From: SOIV01 sp964435925
Lineage (GTDB): Bacteria > Acidobacteriota > Aminicenantia > Aminicenantales > Aminicenantaceae
Length of the DNA: 7,102 nt
Reading direction: 5' to 3'
NCBI GenBank assembly: GCA_964435925.1
Contig: CAYTBG010000126.1
Location: forward strand, 1 to 7,102
The notes below the pieces were generated by a model. It searched no databases, was not told where the DNA came from, and worked only from the letters and a program-made list of their open reading frames with translations. Position 1 is the first letter of the stretch. Each line of letters begins with the position of its first letter. Positions 5,171-7,102 of this stretch are shown piece after piece. Position numbers and translations under genes: made by a program.

Positions 5171-6316
5171 TCAACATTCTTCTAATAAATATCGAGAGAT
5201 GACCAGACGCTGAATCTCAGAAGTACCTTCATAGATAGAGAAAGCTCTGGCATCTCTATAAAGTTGCTCAATAAAAAATTCTTTTGAGTATCCATAGCCT
5301 CCGTGAATTTGTAAAGCTTGATAGGCAATTTTATTGGCGGCTTCTGAGGCGAAGAGTTTGGCCATGGAGGATTCTTTGGTATAGGGTTTCTCTTTATCCA
5401 TTAAGTCAGCAGCCTTATAAGTTAGCAATCGAGCCGCATCTCTTAGTGTACTCATATCAGCAATCATGAATTGAATAGCCTGAAATTCGGAAATTTTTCT
5501 ACCGAAGGCTTCTCTCTGTTGGGCATACTTAACTCCCTCTTCTATAGCCTTATCAGCGAGGCCAACAGCTTGAGCAGCAATGCCGATTCTTGAGCCGTCA
5601 AGGCAATGGAAGGCAACAGCTACTCCTTTTCCTTCTTCTCCCAAAAGATTTTCCGCAGGAACTTGACAATCTTCCAAGACATATTCTGCAGTTAAAGAAG
5701 AATGCAGCCCCATCTTTTCTTCAATCTTAGAGGCTGAAAATCCTGGAAGATTTTTCTCTACGATAAACGCATTCAGTTTCTTCACGCCTGGTTTAATCTC
5801 TGTCGAGGCAAAAATAATAGAGGCATCTGCTTCGCTTCCAAGAGTAACCCATGATTTTGTCCCGTTTAAAATATAAAAGTCACCTTCCCTTATCGATTTC
5901 GTTTTAAGGTTTTTCGCATCTGAACCTGCTCCTGGCTCAGTCAAAGAAAAAGCTCCCAGCATCTCCCCAGTGGCCGCTTTTGGAAGATATTTTTCCTTCT
6001 GGGTCTTATTTCCAAACTTCATGATGGAGTAGCAAAAGAGCATACAATGAACACTGACAATAACAGCCAGTGAAGGAGATGCCCGAGCGATTTCCTCGAG
6101 GGCAATAATCAGGGATAGGTGGTCTGTTTTTGTACCTCCATATTCTGAGGGAATAGTCATACCCAGGATTCCTAGTTTTCCCAGCTTATCTAAAAATTCA
6201 TGAGGAAATTCGTGGATATCTTCTAAGATTTTTATTTTAGGTTCAATCTCCTTTTGGGCAAAATCTCTGACCATAGCTTTAAGTAGTTTTTGATCCTCTG
6301 TGAGCGCAAAATTCAT
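5171..6316 (-). CDS. acyl-CoA dehydrogenase, short-chain (butyryl-CoA dehydrogenase) type
   Basis: A cytoplasmic FAD enzyme that introduces the alpha-beta double bond into acyl-CoA in fatty-acid or branched-acid oxidation and passes electrons to electron-transferring flavoprotein. Its 381 residues match the family. The N-terminal helical domain spans about 1-120 (MNFALTEDQKLLK, IPSEYGG). The flavin-binding beta domain carries FSLTEPGAGSDA at 123-134, KSWVTLG at 154-160 and EKMGLHSS at 200-207. The C-terminal domain carries QREAFGRKISEFQAIQ at 267-282, QIHGGYGY at 336-343 and IYEGTSEIQR at 361-370, where E363 sits at the position of the catalytic base of butyryl-CoA dehydrogenases. The ATG has only a weak purine-rich AAGAAGAAAA ahead of it. 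It follows the HIT gene by 76 bases on the same strand. No ETF genes are in view, and the chain length preferred is inferred from resemblance only. Confidence 0.93.
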   Translation of the reverse strand: MNFALTEDQKLLKAMVRDFAQKEIEPKIKILEDIHEFPHEFLDKLGKLGILGMTIPSEYGGTKTDHLSLIIALEEIARASPSLAVIVSVHCMLFCYSIMKFGNKTQKEKYLPKAATGEMLGAFSLTEPGAGSDAKNLKTKSIREGDFYILNGTKSWVTLGSEADASIIFASTEIKPGVKKLNAFIVEKNLPGFSASKIEEKMGLHSSLTAEYVLEDCQVPAENLLGEEGKGVAVAFHCLDGSRIGIAAQAVGLADKAIEEGVKYAQQREAFGRKISEFQAIQFMIADMSTLRDAARLLTYKAADLMDKEKPYTKESSMAKLFASEAANKIAYQALQIHGGYGYSKEFFIEQLYRDARAFSIYEGTSEIQRLVISRYLLEEC

Positions 6317-6392
6317 TTTTCTTCTTTTTTCTTTTTTAAAGTATACTTGCCTCTTCCGTCATAAAGGGAAAGCTATTTTGAACTTCAATTTT

Positions 6393-6890
6393 TTATGAGC
6401 CTGATCTTGCTTTCTGAAAAAGGGGAAGGAGCCGGTCGTATGTCGTTTCGAGATTTTCTATCATCACCTTTGTTTTGCCAACGATAGGCATGAAATGCGA
6501 ATCTCCGATCCAGCGTGGTATCACATGGAGATGATAATGATCGGCAACTCCTGCCCCGGCACATTTGCCTAAATTCATACCAGTATTGAAGCCTTGAGGA
6601 AAGTATTTCTTTCTCAGAACCTTCAGGCTCAATTTGAGGAGATCTGTCAGTTCATCAGTCGACTCTTTTTTTGCGCGTTCAAACGAAGAAAGATGTTTGT
6701 AAGGGGCAATCATCAGGTGGCCAGACGTATAAGGATATTTATTCAACACAATGAAGTTGTGAGCGCCTCTAAAGAGGATGAACGCTCCTCTGTCGTCTTT
6801 TGATTTAAGAGCTTGACAAAAAATGCATCCGCTCATTTTGGATAATCGTCTGACGTATTCTTTTCTCCAAGGAGCAGAGATATATTCCAT
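6393..6890 (-). CDS. HIT-family (histidine triad) nucleotide hydrolase or transferase
   Basis: A small cytoplasmic protein of 165 residues from the histidine triad superfamily, which hydrolyses or transfers nucleotidyl groups from dinucleoside polyphosphates or nucleotide-sugar-like substrates. The triad HYHLHVI is at 118-124, with H120 the expected nucleophile. It opens with MEYISAPWRKEYV, typical of the Ap4A-phosphorylase-like branch. C22 and C25 (CIFC) together with H66 may bind a structural zinc. NKYPYTSGHLMIAPYKH at 50-66 and FNTGMNLG at 101-108 are the other family blocks. The conserved start region supports the ATG at 6888-6890. No good Shine-Dalgarno is visible, and the ATG overlaps the HU/IHF stop by one base (TAATG), so translation is probably coupled. 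The physiological substrate is unknown. Confidence 0.92.
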   Translation of the reverse strand: MEYISAPWRKEYVRRLSKMSGCIFCQALKSKDDRGAFILFRGAHNFIVLNKYPYTSGHLMIAPYKHLSSFERAKKESTDELTDLLKLSLKVLRKKYFPQGFNTGMNLGKCAGAGVADHYHLHVIPRWIGDSHFMPIVGKTKVMIENLETTYDRLLPLFQKARSGS

Positions 6891-7102
6891 TATTTACTAT
6901 TTATCAGATTTTTTAGGATTTTACTCGGCTTAAAGTACAAAACCTTCTTAGGAGGAACATGAACTGGTTCACCGGTTCGAGGATTTCTTCCTGAGCGTGA
7001 ATTTCTTTGTCTGAAGCGGAAACTTCCGAAACCCCTTAATTCTATTTCTTCTCCCCTTAAGATCGCTTCTTTTATAGTCTGAAAAAAAAGATTTACGCCT
7101 GC
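6890..7102 (-). CDS. HU/IHF-family DNA-bending protein, N-terminus outside window
   Basis: A nucleoid-associated protein that binds as a dimer and bends DNA. The last 70 residues are present of a family usually 90-100 long, so about 25 N-terminal residues lie beyond base 7102. This stretch reads AGVNLFFQTIKEAILRGEEI, then the signature LRGFGSFRFRQRNSRSGRNP (residues 22-41 of the fragment), RTGEPVHVPPKKVLYFKPSK and ILKNLINSK. The beta-arm motif GRNPRTGEPV includes the proline that intercalates into DNA. The TAA stop (6890-6892) shares one base with the HIT start, so the two genes form one transcript. HU and the two IHF subunits cannot be told apart with certainty from this fragment. Confidence 0.93.
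   Translation of the reverse strand, partial: AGVNLFFQTIKEAILRGEEIELRGFGSFRFRQRNSRSGRNPRTGEPVHVPPKKVLYFKPSKILKNLINSK

Noticed and set aside
4929..5177. Open frame of 82 codons on the minus strand between ppiD and the acyl-CoA dehydrogenase
   Set aside because: It is made almost wholly of the intergenic repeats: the near-identical peptide pieces KKEQATF and KKGQATF are repeat copies. It overlaps the dehydrogenase end and has no family resemblance.
6340..6347. AGTATACT palindrome with a -10-like TATACT ahead of the acyl-CoA dehydrogenase
   Set aside because: No matching -35 lies 16-18 bases upstream, and an 8-base palindrome in AT-rich sequence is weak evidence.
5284..6803. Plus-strand frames of 61 codons (5284-5469) and 69 codons (6594-6803) antisense to the dehydrogenase and HIT genes
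   Set aside because: They overlap well-supported minus-strand genes and lack any domain signature.

Overview
The window looks like chromosomal DNA from a diderm (Gram-negative-type) bacterium of moderate to low GC. The evidence is a membrane-anchored PpiD/SurA-like periplasmic chaperone, a HU/IHF-family protein, a short-chain-type acyl-CoA dehydrogenase and REP-like palindromic repeats in the intergenic gaps. The exact lineage cannot be fixed from this sequence. An uncultivated Acidobacteriota/Aminicenantes-like or Desulfobacterota-like organism would fit, but that is a guess.

Layout from left to right. On the minus strand, positions 1-1859 hold a two-gene unit: an isoaspartyl dipeptidase (iadA) followed by an NhaC-family antiporter that runs off the left edge. 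A 343-base divergent gap (1860-2202) has no intact gene. It holds copies of a GGGGTCAG-type repeat, a 14-base palindrome and what may be the decayed start of a REP-associated tyrosine transposase. The only convincing plus-strand gene is a divergent PlsC-like acyltransferase (2203-2973). It is bracketed by inverted copies of that repeat, and its stop codon lies in the loop of a hairpin. Converging on it is a large minus-strand ppiD-like gene (2988-4919). Then come a 251-base gap full of repeats (4920-5170), an acyl-CoA dehydrogenase (5171-6316), a HIT-family protein (6393-6890) and the 3' part of a HU/IHF gene (6890-7102). The HU/IHF stop overlaps the HIT start by one base.

HU/IHF and HIT are almost certainly co-transcribed, and the acyl-CoA dehydrogenase may follow on the same message. 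ppiD is further off, separated by the repeat block. iadA and nhaC are spaced like one transcript and may serve dipeptide or amino-acid use with cation exchange.

The coding genes are mostly ordinary families. The unusual signal is in the gaps. At least six short elements in three separate gaps share one degenerate core, roughly GYCTG-(N)-CCCC, often in pairs about 38-44 bases apart. Two enzymes also depart from their family signatures: the acyltransferase (HX5D and QGLGR instead of HX4D and EGTR) and the dipeptidase (Glu where the E. coli enzyme has its carbamylated Lys).
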